From: UBA6398 sp963644855
Lineage (GTDB): Bacteria > Bacteroidota > Bacteroidia > Bacteroidales > Bacteroidaceae
Assembly (NCBI GenBank): GCA_963644855.1
Contig: CAVIQL010000010.1
Coordinates: forward strand, 1-64,000
Direction: 5' to 3'
Length of the DNA: 64,000 nucleotides
Part shown: positions 53,376 through 60,819 of the stretch, piece after piece
How the letters are laid out: the number at the start of each line of letters is the position of its first letter
How positions within the stretch are numbered: position 1 is the first letter of the stretch
The notes under the pieces: model-generated
What the model saw: the letters and a program-made list of their open reading frames with translations, nothing else
Database searches by the model: none
Told to the model about the DNA's origin: nothing
Translations under genes and position numbers: made by a program

Positions 53376-53474
53376 AGATTTTACAAAGGCTTTTTTATAC
53401 CGAAACATGCGGGCTGACATATCAACTTAATAGTTTCTTAACAGCCCAACTTCGTGATTCTGAACATAAATGTG

Positions 53475-53482
53475 TATGTTTG
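53475..53482 (+). promoter_or_regulatory. -7 box of the two-component operon, predicted leaderless
   Basis: TATGTTTG ends 4 nt before the ATG at 53487. A weak -33 (TTCG, 53451-53454) sits 20 bp upstream. Confidence 0.6.
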
Positions 53483-53486
53483 CAAT

Positions 53487-54185
53487 ATGAAAGTACAAGA
53501 TAATTCCAAAGGCAAGCTGCTCATTGTTGACGATGAGCCGGATATTCGCGAAATACTCCAAGTAAATCTTGAAGTGGCAGGATATGAAGTAATCACCGCG
53601 CCGTCTGCCGAAGACGCGCTCCAACAACTCGACTCCACCGTCTCGCTCATTCTTCTCGATGTGATGCTCGGCGGAATGTCGGGCTATGCATTGGCGCGCA
53701 AACTGCGACAAGAGATGAACAATCAAGTGCCAATCATCTTTCTCACGGCAAAAGATACCGAAAACGACCTTCTCACGGGCTTTTCTGCGGGAGGCGACGA
53801 CTACATTTCCAAACCATTCTCGATTCACGAAGTAATAGCGCGCGTAGGAGCCGTATTGCGTCGCCACAACGGAGCACACGTCGACGAAACCAACCATATA
53901 AACATCGGCAACATCGAGATAATTCCCGACAGAAAACTGGTGCGTTCAAACGGCACCGACATAATTCTCACGCCCAAGGAATATGGCATACTCAAGATGC
54001 TTGTTTCTGCCCCCGGCAGAGTTTATTCGCGCGACGAGATACTTCACAAAGTGTGGCAAGACGACTCTTTGGTGCTCGAACGCACGGTTGACGTGCACAT
54101 TACCCGCATACGCTCAAAACTTGGCGAGGCTGGCGCGCAAATAGTAAACCGACAAGGATACGGATATTGCTTTATCGAAAAATGA
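53487..54185 (+). CDS. OmpR/PhoB-family response regulator
   Basis: 232 residues from ATG 53487. Receiver domain: KLLIVDDEPDIREIL (acidic pocket), phospho-acceptor Asp in LILLDVMLGGMSG near residue 61, IIFLTAKD (Thr switch), DDYISKPFS (Lys). C-terminal winged helix: IILTPKEYGILKMLVSAPGRVYSRDEILHKVW, ERTVDVHITRIRSKLGE, VNRQGYGYCF. The frame is open upstream, but the -7 box at 53475-53482 argues for the ATG used here, with little or no leader. 15 nt before the cognate kinase. Confidence 0.96.
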   Translation: MKVQDNSKGKLLIVDDEPDIREILQVNLEVAGYEVITAPSAEDALQQLDSTVSLILLDVMLGGMSGYALARKLRQEMNNQVPIIFLTAKDTENDLLTGFSAGGDDYISKPFSIHEVIARVGAVLRRHNGAHVDETNHINIGNIEIIPDRKLVRSNGTDIILTPKEYGILKMLVSAPGRVYSRDEILHKVWQDDSLVLERTVDVHITRIRSKLGEAGAQIVNRQGYGYCFIEK

Positions 54186-54215
54186 AAACCGCTCGGAAAA
54201 ATGAAACCGCTCGGA
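54178..54215 (+). repeat. Tandem 19/20-nt duplication at the regulator-kinase junction
   Basis: AAAAATGAAAACCGCTCGGA (54178-54197) is followed directly by AAAAATGAAACCGCTCGGA (54197-54215). The second copy carries the kinase start; the first overlaps the regulator stop and opens only a 14-codon frame. Confidence 0.85.
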
Positions 54216-55964
54216 TACAGATATAAACTCCTACTTTCGTTCACCGGCATCTTTGCTGTTTTTGCCGTAGTCATGGTTTTGTTTGAAATGCACTACGAGC
54301 GGGGATTGCGAGTAAAGGACTTCCGCAACCACATGTGCGACTATGCCGACATGGTGGCGCGCGAAATACATCAAACAAGCGACACAATTTCGCCCGAAAA
54401 CATGCGCGAATTTTTGGTGTGCCTTCCCCACGAAGTGAGATTTACCATAATCGACCGCAAAGGCAATGTGGTTTATGAATCAAACAACGAAAACGCCCAC
54501 ATAGACGGCAACCATTCAAACCGACCCGAGATAATCCGCGCAAAAAAGGTAGCCGACGGCGCGTATGACGTTCGCCATTCCGCAACATTCAACACCGACT
54601 ATTTTTACTTTGCCAAAAGCTACGGCAAATACGTTGTGCGCGTGGCGAGACCCTATGACGAGGGAGTGAAAACGCTTCTGCGCCCCGCAAACGTGTTTTT
54701 GCTTTTCACACTATTGGTTCTGCCCATCGTGATAGTGATTTTCATCTATATTTCCGACAGTTTCGGACGCTCGGTATCGCGTTTGCGGCAATTTATAAGC
54801 GAGGCTGCAAAGGGCGGAATAAACTACGCAAAAATAGAGTTCCCTCATTCTGAACTGGGAGACATCGGGCGCGAAATAATACGCCTTTACCGCCAAATAG
54901 ACGAGAAAGGTTTGCAGGCAAAAACCGATAGGGAACGACTGTTGAAGCATTTTCAATATCTCGAAGGCGGAATAGCAATTTTCAATACCAAGACTGGCAA
55001 AATCTATGCTAATCCGCGCTTTGTGCAATACGTCAATTCTATTCTGCCAACGCCTACGGGCGACATCAACTCCATTTGGAATTACGAAGCATTCCGTCCC
55101 GCGCGTGAATTTGTGGAGCTAAACAGCCGCGAACTCGACCCCGAAGAAGCTGCACCCGTAATGCGTTTCAACATAACGGCAGGCAGTGCGAGCTATTCGG
55201 TGCAAGTGGTGGTTTATAGCGCAGACGATTTTGAAATGTCGGTATATGATGTTACCCATGTCGAGAAAAGCCGCATTTTAAAGCAACAAATGAGCAATAA
55301 CATAACGCATGAATTACGCACACCGGTTAGTAGTATTCGCGGATATATCGAAACAATTTTAGAATGCAACGGACTTTCGGAAGAAAAGAAGCGCTACTTT
55401 TTGGAACGTGCCTATACTCAGGTAATACGTTTGAGCGAACTTATACGCGATGTGGCTATAATTACGAAAGTTGACGAAGCTCCCGAAACGATGCACAAAG
55501 AAAATGTGGCGGCTACCGAAGTTGTGAACGATGTGGTGGAAGAACTTGGCGCCAAGATACGCGAAGCGGGAATGCGGGTAGAGAATCTTATCGGTAAAGA
55601 CGTGAAAGTTTACGGCAACTACTCGCTTGTTTATTCGATATTCCGCAATTTGGTGGAAAACAGTGTGCGCTACGCCGGAAAAGATACGTTGATACACGTG
55701 GAATGTTATAACTGCGACGACGACTATTGCTTTTTCAACTACTATGATACGGGCAAAGGGTGTCCGGAGCAGCATCTGCCGCGCCTTTTCGAGCGTTTCT
55801 ATCGTGCAGAAGAGGGCAGAACGCGCGAGCTTGGCGGTTCGGGACTCGGGTTGTCAATTGTTCGCAATGCGGTAACCTTTCACCACGGCAATATCTCTGT
55901 GAGAAACCGCGAAGGAGGCGGACTGCAATTTCTTTTCACCCTTCAACGCCACGACCTCAAATGA
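54201..55964 (+). CDS. PhoR-like sensor histidine kinase
   Basis: 587 residues. TM1 about residues 9-31 (LLLSFTGIFAVFAVVMVLFE), an extracytoplasmic sensor region of about 120 residues, TM2 about 156-180 (VFLLFTLLVLPIVIVIFIYIS), a HAMP-like stretch, a PAS-like segment (HFQYLEGGIAIFNTKTGKIYANPRF), then HisKA with the phospho-His in NNITHELRTPVSSIRGYIETIL near 373, and HATPase: N box NLVENSVRYAGKD, G1 YDTGKGCPEQ, F box FERFYR, G2 GGSGLGLSIVRNAV. Partner of the regulator just upstream. Terminator at 56017. Confidence 0.95.
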   Translation: MKPLGYRYKLLLSFTGIFAVFAVVMVLFEMHYERGLRVKDFRNHMCDYADMVAREIHQTSDTISPENMREFLVCLPHEVRFTIIDRKGNVVYESNNENAHIDGNHSNRPEIIRAKKVADGAYDVRHSATFNTDYFYFAKSYGKYVVRVARPYDEGVKTLLRPANVFLLFTLLVLPIVIVIFIYISDSFGRSVSRLRQFISEAAKGGINYAKIEFPHSELGDIGREIIRLYRQIDEKGLQAKTDRERLLKHFQYLEGGIAIFNTKTGKIYANPRFVQYVNSILPTPTGDINSIWNYEAFRPAREFVELNSRELDPEEAAPVMRFNITAGSASYSVQVVVYSADDFEMSVYDVTHVEKSRILKQQMSNNITHELRTPVSSIRGYIETILECNGLSEEKKRYFLERAYTQVIRLSELIRDVAIITKVDEAPETMHKENVAATEVVNDVVEELGAKIREAGMRVENLIGKDVKVYGNYSLVYSIFRNLVENSVRYAGKDTLIHVECYNCDDDYCFFNYYDTGKGCPEQHLPRLFERFYRAEEGRTRELGGSGLGLSIVRNAVTFHHGNISVRNREGGGLQFLFTLQRHDLK

Positions 55965-56016
55965 TTTTCCTTGCAACACGGGCCATTTCCGTGATGCAAA
56001 TCCTGTTGTTACACAC

Positions 56017-56057
56017 AAAACGAGCCATACGATTGATTTCGTATGGCTCGTTTTTTT
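56017..56057 (+). terminator. Terminator of the two-component operon
   Basis: 16-bp stem AAAACGAGCCATACGA (56017-56032) / TCGTATGGCTCGTTTT (56039-56054), then TTT. Confidence 0.93.
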
Positions 56058-56077
56058 ATCCCTAAACTCTATGAAAA

Positions 56078-56260
56078 TTGCGATGTCCTATATCGCAAAA
56101 ATAATGTCTGATATTTTTTAAACAAAGTCCGATATTTTTCAAAAAATGTCTGACATTAGAAAAACCATATCCCGCATCGTTTTTACGAGGTCGAACCTAA
56201 TTAAATTTAGACGCGGCGGAATTTGAATTAGACGCCTTGAAAATTTTACGAGATGCGGCA
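56078..56260. repeat. Three-box element with Y hairpin module, copy 14
   Basis: Left CCTATATCGCAAAAATA, boxes AATGTCTGATATT (56103-56115), AAAGTCCGATATT (56124-56136), AATGTCTGACATT (56145-56157), then AGAAAAACC. Y module 56172-56260: CCCGCATCGTTTTTACGAGG, CTAATTAAATTTAGACG with a diverged inverse, GACGCCTTGAAAATTTTACG, ending ATGCGGCA. Convergent gap between the kinase and sufE. Confidence 0.92.
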
Positions 56261-56310
56261 AAAGTTTTGCCCCACCCTATCACATTCAAACACCCCCGCA
56301 AAAAGGCTGT

Positions 56311-56751
56311 TTATTTGCTCTCTGCCGCATTCTTTGTCTTGAAAGCAAGGGCATACATGCGCATCTGTTTCAACATCGAAAGCAACCCGTTGCTGCGCGT
56401 GGGCGAAAGATGGTCGCGCAAGCCAATGCGGTCGATCATATATAGGTCGGCATTCAAAATTTCATCGGGAGTATGACCTGAGAGAACGCGTATCAGCAAC
56501 GTTACAATGCCCTTCACTATAAGCGCATCGCTCTCGGCACGAAATTCAAGAGTACCGTCAGCGTTTTGGTTGCACACCAGCCAAAGTCTGCTCTGACATC
56601 CTTCAATCAAGTTTTGGTCGTTTTTCTCCCCTTCGGGCAAAGGTTTCTGCTCATTGCCCATATCAATAAGAAGTTGATAGCGGTCGAGCCAATCTTCAAA
56701 GTCTTCAAACTCCTCAATTATCTCGTCCTGTGTTTCGTTTATCGTCTGCAT
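56311..56751 (-). CDS. sufE: SufE-like sulphur acceptor
   Basis: 146 residues. SufE takes persulphide from SufS and boosts its turnover. Seen: WLDRYQLLIDMG, the active cysteine in IEGCQSRLWLVC near residue 51, FRAESDALIVKGIVTLLIRVLSG and LYMIDRIGLRDHLSPTRSNGLLSMLKQM. Last gene of the lrp operon, 2 nt after the glutaminyl cyclase stop. Its partner sufS is 46 kb away and sufD is 7 kb away, an unusual scatter. Confidence 0.95.
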   Translation of the reverse strand: MQTINETQDEIIEEFEDFEDWLDRYQLLIDMGNEQKPLPEGEKNDQNLIEGCQSRLWLVCNQNADGTLEFRAESDALIVKGIVTLLIRVLSGHTPDEILNADLYMIDRIGLRDHLSPTRSNGLLSMLKQMRMYALAFKTKNAAESK

Positions 56752-56753
56752 AA

Positions 56754-57779
56754 TTATTTCTCGTTATATATTACTTGCAACATGGTCTGCCCCACGGCTT
56801 TGAGCGTGTTGCGGTCGATATTCTCAGGCGTATCGCTCACAGTGTGCCAAGTAGGACCGAAACTATTCTCATAATCAACGTAGCAAGGTATGATATCGAT
56901 AGTCGGAATGCCTGCAATTTGATTTAGCGGCAAGTGATCGTCTGTAGCATAACCACCTTCTTGGGTTGGGAAAACCGAAGAATATCCGGCGTCTACGGCA
57001 GCTGCCCAAACTTTGTTGACCACTCCGGGAGCAAAACGCTTTGAAAATCCCTCTTGATAGTACTTCGCAGCTTTTCCGCCCACCATGTCGAGATTTATGG
57101 CATATATAGGGTGATAGTCGGGGCGTGGAAGATTTGCCGAAAAGTATTGTGAGCCTAAACACCACGTAGTTTCATCTTTTTCGGAATCACCTGTTTTATC
57201 CCATTCGGGAGTTCCGCAATCCTCTGTATCGAAACAAACGAAATCAACCGCGATATTCGGCGCCTGCTGCTTGATTACACGCGCGATTTCCAGCATCACC
57301 GCCACACCGCTTGCGCCATCGTTTGCAGCAATCACGGGAGTTTTATGATTTTTCTCGTCGGGATCTTGGTCAGCCCAAGGGCGCGAATCCCAATGAGCCG
57401 AAAAAAGAATGCGCGGAGCCGATGTGGTGTCGGAAGTAACAAACAAATTCACGTTGTTCATCTTCATTCCATCGTAGCGAAGCAATGTAGCCGTTTGGCG
57501 AACCACTGTGTATCCAAGTTTTTCGAATTCCGTAGCTATATAATCAGCACATTTTTCGTGGGCAACGGTATTGGCTACGCGCGCACCAAACGCGCATTGC
57601 GCCACGATATGCTTCATTGCATTTTCCTGGTCAAACTGCGGCACACTTACCGAATCGGTAGCCACGATGTCGGTTTCTTCTTTGCCACTACCCTTCATTA
57701 AAGCAACTGCAACACATACCGCAACAACGGCTACCGCTACAATTGTAATAATCATTGGTTTTGCTTTCTTTTTTGTCAT
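56754..57779 (-). CDS. Glutaminyl-peptide cyclotransferase (M28 fold)
   Basis: 341 residues. An uncleaved N-terminal anchor (MIITIVAVAVVAVCVAVALM, residues 9-28) would hold it in the inner membrane facing the periplasm. M28-type motifs: FSAHWDSRPWADQD, VIAANDGASGVAVMLEIARV (metal Asp), VCFDTEDCG (Glu), WCLGSQYFSANL, INLDMVGGKAAKYYQEGFSKRFAPG, ATDDHLPLN, FGPTWHTVSDTPENIDRNTLKAVG (His). WCLGSQY and the FSKxxAPG string match the type II glutaminyl cyclase of Porphyromonas gingivalis as I recall it, rather than M28 aminopeptidases. It converts N-terminal Gln of exported proteins to pyroglutamate. Between the C26/M19 gene (6 nt) and sufE (2 nt). Confidence 0.87.
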   Translation of the reverse strand: MTKKKAKPMIITIVAVAVVAVCVAVALMKGSGKEETDIVATDSVSVPQFDQENAMKHIVAQCAFGARVANTVAHEKCADYIATEFEKLGYTVVRQTATLLRYDGMKMNNVNLFVTSDTTSAPRILFSAHWDSRPWADQDPDEKNHKTPVIAANDGASGVAVMLEIARVIKQQAPNIAVDFVCFDTEDCGTPEWDKTGDSEKDETTWCLGSQYFSANLPRPDYHPIYAINLDMVGGKAAKYYQEGFSKRFAPGVVNKVWAAAVDAGYSSVFPTQEGGYATDDHLPLNQIAGIPTIDIIPCYVDYENSFGPTWHTVSDTPENIDRNTLKAVGQTMLQVIYNEK

Positions 57780-57785
57780 ATTGTT

Positions 57786-59567
57786 TCAGATTTTTGCTGC
57801 GTCTTGCACCTGCTGCATCACTCTTAGGAAATTTCCTCCCCATATCAGCGCGATGTCATCTTCGCTATAACGTTTTCGCAAAAGGCGTTTCGTAATGTTT
57901 ATCATCTCTGCCGCCGACGCAATACCCGGCACTCCTCCATCACCGTCAAAGTCGGAGCCGATGCCAGCGTGTTCTATTCCGGCAACCTCGATTATATGTT
58001 CAAGATGCTCCATTGCATCGAGCACGGAAGCCTTTCCGTCGCGCCTCAAAAAGCCTTCGTAGAAAGTTACTTGCGCCACACCGCCGCTTTTACGCAATGC
58101 GCGCAACTGTTCGTCGGTAAGATTTCGCGGATGATCGCACAACGCACGCGCAGAAGCATGACTGCAAACTATGGGAAGGCTGCTAATCTCCATAGCATCA
58201 TAGAAACTTTTCTCGCCTCCATGAGACAAATCAACCATTATCCCACAACGATTCATTTCGTGTATTACCTGTTCGCCAAACTCACTGACACCGCCATGCT
58301 CATTATGGGTTTTGGCTGCCGAATCACAGATGTCATTGTCCCCATTATGGCACAATGTGATGTAGACAACGCCTTCGCGAGCATAACGTTCCACATTTGA
58401 AATATCTTTTGCCAAAGCATAGCCATTTTCGATGGCTTTCATTATGGCATGTTTGCCTCGTTGTTTAATCAGCATCAATTCTGCCGGAGTTCGCGCGAGT
58501 TCCACTCCATCGGCTTCGCCCACCATTTTGTCTATCTGGGCAAATATATCGTCGGCCATGCGCGTTGCAGCCGCAAGACCTTCGTTATCGCGCGCGCCTT
58601 GAGGAATATACGCCGCCATTATCGAAGCGTCAAGTCCGCCCTCTTCCATTTTGTGAAGATCAACGAGTATCTTTGGGTCGCGCCGCCGTATATCGATATT
58701 CTGAGAGAAGAACATCGGCGTGTCGCAATGCGTATCAAGTGTAAGATGCGAGGCATGGAATTTACGTGCCTTGCGATAAACGTCAGCCTCGTCTACTATC
58801 CAATCGAAAATCTTGTCAGTTTTGTTTCCATCTCCCACAAAACATTCCGGGTGCCATTGAACGCCGAGCACAGGCTTGAATTCAGTGCTTTCTATTGCTT
58901 CGATTATCCCATCGGGTGCTTTTGCCGAAATCTTTAAATGCTTTCCGAGAGAAGAAACAGCCTGATGGTGGAACGAGTTCACAAAGATCTTTTCAGTGTT
59001 GTAGATTTTGCGAAGCAGACTGTCTGGCATTATTTCCACAGAATGCGTAGGAGTGTTTCGCGCAGCGGTTTGTGAATGACGCAAAAGCGTTTTGCTTTCG
59101 TCTTGTGAGTATATATCCTGGAATATTTTGCCTTTCAAGGCGAGCGCAAGCGTTTGTATTCCGCGGCAAATGCCGAGAATTGGAATTTGTCTGTCGTATG
59201 CCAGGCGCGTTATGAGCAATTCAAAGCCATCACGTTCGGCATTAATACCTCCAAGTCCTTGTTGCGGTTCTTCGCCTACGAACAACGGATTTATATCTGC
59301 GCCTCCCGAAAGCACAAGAGCATCTATTCGCGTAAGAGTATTAATAATGGTCTGCACATCATCGGTAGGCGGAATAACAAGCGGCACTCCCCCAGCCATC
59401 TCCACGCTTTTGTAATACGCTTTGGCAAGTTTTTCAGTTTCGTCGTCGCTATTTGCAGTAATTCCAACGACAGGACGCGCCTCCATATTGGGAAACGTGG
59501 AATTTATTCGGCTATACGTGTTGTCTATGTCAAATGATGATGTATTGCAAAGGCTTACAGTTTTCAT
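57786..59567 (-). CDS. Fusion of class-I glutamine amidotransferase-like (C26) and M19 dipeptidase
   Basis: 593 residues, two enzymes in one chain. Residues about 30-265: PuuD-like gamma-glutamyl hydrolase of the C26 family, with DALVLSGGADINP, the nucleophile Cys in ILGICRGIQTLALALKG, NSFHHQAV and VLGVQWHPE (catalytic His/Glu). Residues about 275-590: renal-dipeptidase-like M19 domain, LTLDTHCDTP (metal HxD), HKMEEGGLDASIMAAYIP, GIMVDLSHGGEKSFYDAME, IVCSHASARALCDHPRNLTDEQL, GIGSDFDGDGG. No signal peptide, so it is probably cytoplasmic. The pair fits stepwise breakdown of gamma-glutamyl peptides or GSH-like dipeptides. Start ATG 59567 overlaps the upstream TAA by one base. Confidence 0.92.
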   Translation of the reverse strand: MKTVSLCNTSSFDIDNTYSRINSTFPNMEARPVVGITANSDDETEKLAKAYYKSVEMAGGVPLVIPPTDDVQTIINTLTRIDALVLSGGADINPLFVGEEPQQGLGGINAERDGFELLITRLAYDRQIPILGICRGIQTLALALKGKIFQDIYSQDESKTLLRHSQTAARNTPTHSVEIMPDSLLRKIYNTEKIFVNSFHHQAVSSLGKHLKISAKAPDGIIEAIESTEFKPVLGVQWHPECFVGDGNKTDKIFDWIVDEADVYRKARKFHASHLTLDTHCDTPMFFSQNIDIRRRDPKILVDLHKMEEGGLDASIMAAYIPQGARDNEGLAAATRMADDIFAQIDKMVGEADGVELARTPAELMLIKQRGKHAIMKAIENGYALAKDISNVERYAREGVVYITLCHNGDNDICDSAAKTHNEHGGVSEFGEQVIHEMNRCGIMVDLSHGGEKSFYDAMEISSLPIVCSHASARALCDHPRNLTDEQLRALRKSGGVAQVTFYEGFLRRDGKASVLDAMEHLEHIIEVAGIEHAGIGSDFDGDGGVPGIASAAEMINITKRLLRKRYSEDDIALIWGGNFLRVMQQVQDAAKI

Positions 59568-59878
59568 TACTTCTTTTCATCGAATTTATATCGCCGCTTG
59601 GGATTACGCGGAAACCACCCGCGTTCCACACGCTGCTCTTGTTCGAAGAGTTCCTTGATTGCCCAAAAAGCCGAAAAGGAAAAGACTCCAAGAATAGAGC
59701 TTATCATTATATTTTCAACAAATATCGCCGCGATGAGAGCTGCTATGCCTACAAGCAAATAGATCCACCACGGACGAGTACCGAAATAATATTCTGTTTT
59801 AATGACTATAGGGTGAAAAAGCCCAATTATTATGAATGTAGAGACGCCTATCAGCAGGCCTTCAAAGTTCAAAGACAC
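59567..59878 (-). CDS. DUF4491 membrane protein
   Basis: 103 residues, a family restricted mostly to Bacteroidota and Firmicutes gut species. Seen: MSLNFEGLLIGVSTFIIIGLFHPIVIKTEYYFGTRPWW, a second pair of hydrophobic segments (IYLLVGIAALIAAIFVENIMISSILGVFSFSAFWAIKELFEQ) and the end RGWFPRNPKR. About three membrane helices. Function unknown. Overlaps the start of the C26/M19 gene (TAATG), which indicates translational coupling, and lies 30 nt after lrp. Confidence 0.88.
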   Translation of the reverse strand: MSLNFEGLLIGVSTFIIIGLFHPIVIKTEYYFGTRPWWIYLLVGIAALIAAIFVENIMISSILGVFSFSAFWAIKELFEQEQRVERGWFPRNPKRRYKFDEKK

Positions 59879-59908
59879 TTGCGTGCTGTATTTTGTAGGT
59901 TTATAATA

Positions 59909-60382
59909 TCAGTCCGACTCTATGGCGAGCGGTTTGTCGATGCTCTGTTCAAGCGAGATCAGAGTTTCGGTCGACGTTACACCCACGATTTTCTGTATCT
60001 GATGGTTGAGAAGCTCCATAAGATGAGTATTGTCGCGAGCATAGAGTTTTATAAGCATTGTATAAGACCCCGTTGTGAAATGACATTCCACCACTTCGGG
60101 TATCTTGGAAATTTGATCTACCACACTTTGGTAACGCGAACCTTTGTCGAGACAAATTCCCACGAAAGTACACGTAAGATATCCCACCGACTGCGGATTG
60201 ACGTCATACCTTGAGCCTGTGATAACGCCATTCTCTATCATTTTGAGCACGCGTTGATGCACTGCCGCGCGAGACATTTGGCAAACCTTTGCCACATCTT
60301 TCAATGGGACACGAGCATCGCGACCTATTATGCTGAGTATTTTACGATCACTGTTGTCTATTCTCTTTTGCTTAGTTTTCAT
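59909..60382 (-). CDS. Lrp/AsnC-family transcriptional regulator
   Basis: 157 residues. N-terminal helix-turn-helix (IDNSDRKILSIIGRDARVPLKDVAKVCQMSRAAVHQRVLKMIENGVITGS, residues 8-57) and a RAM/AsnC ligand domain (LTCTFVGICL, VDQISKIPEVVECHFTTGSYTMLIKLYARD). Full family length. Lrp proteins respond to amino acids as octamers. Being first in an operon with peptide-processing enzymes (C26/M19 fusion, glutaminyl cyclase) suggests it controls them in response to amino-acid supply; inference from position. Confidence 0.93.
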   Translation of the reverse strand: MKTKQKRIDNSDRKILSIIGRDARVPLKDVAKVCQMSRAAVHQRVLKMIENGVITGSRYDVNPQSVGYLTCTFVGICLDKGSRYQSVVDQISKIPEVVECHFTTGSYTMLIKLYARDNTHLMELLNHQIQKIVGVTSTETLISLEQSIDKPLAIESD

Positions 60383-60453
60383 GGTTCAAAGAATCTTTAG
60401 TTTGTTGATTTCTGTTTTGCATTTCATTGTGTATGCACGGTTTTGTTTATTCG

Positions 60454-60461
60454 CAAAGATA
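60454..60461 (-). promoter_or_regulatory. -7 box of the lrp operon
   Basis: Minus strand TATCTTTG, giving a leader of about 65 nt before the lrp start at 60382. Confidence 0.55.
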
Positions 60462-60770
60462 TAAATTTTCTTTTTAATGATGGTCATTTGTGATAGGAAT
60501 ATAGTTTAATTAGTGCAATTAGTTTGTTTTTTGTAAGCGAAAAGCGACATATTGAAATTTTCGCGTTACTTTTCCGCGCCGTGCATTGCTTTTTCTGCTT
60601 AGTCATATAATACGGTTCAGCGAATTAGAACCATGTCAACATTTGACAGTAGTACTTTGAGCAGAATAATACCCCCTTTCTCGTAGCGAATGTCTGATGC
60701 AAAAGATATAAGGTCGTAAGAGCAAGACAATATGCTCCGAGGAAAAACTTTTTTCAAGGCAGCATAATAA

Positions 60771-60812
60771 AATATGATGCGCATCATAATCTATTATCGT
60801 CCGCATCATATT
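60771..60812. repeat. 11-bp inverted repeat
   Basis: AATATGATGCG (60771-60781) / CGCATCATATT (60802-60812). The left arm is itself the start of the palindrome ATGATGCGCATCAT. Adjacent to the 43-bp repeats at 60820. Not related to the three-box family. Confidence 0.8.
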
Positions 60813-60819
60813 AAAAAGT

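Noticed and set aside
3246..56260. CRISPR array
   Set aside because: The 21-bp-period boxes are palindromic units with conserved spacers of only 8 bp, occur in sets of three at many loci, and no cas genes are present.
3246..56260. Insertion sequence
   Set aside because: No transposase or resolvase frame and no clear target-site duplication were found at any copy.
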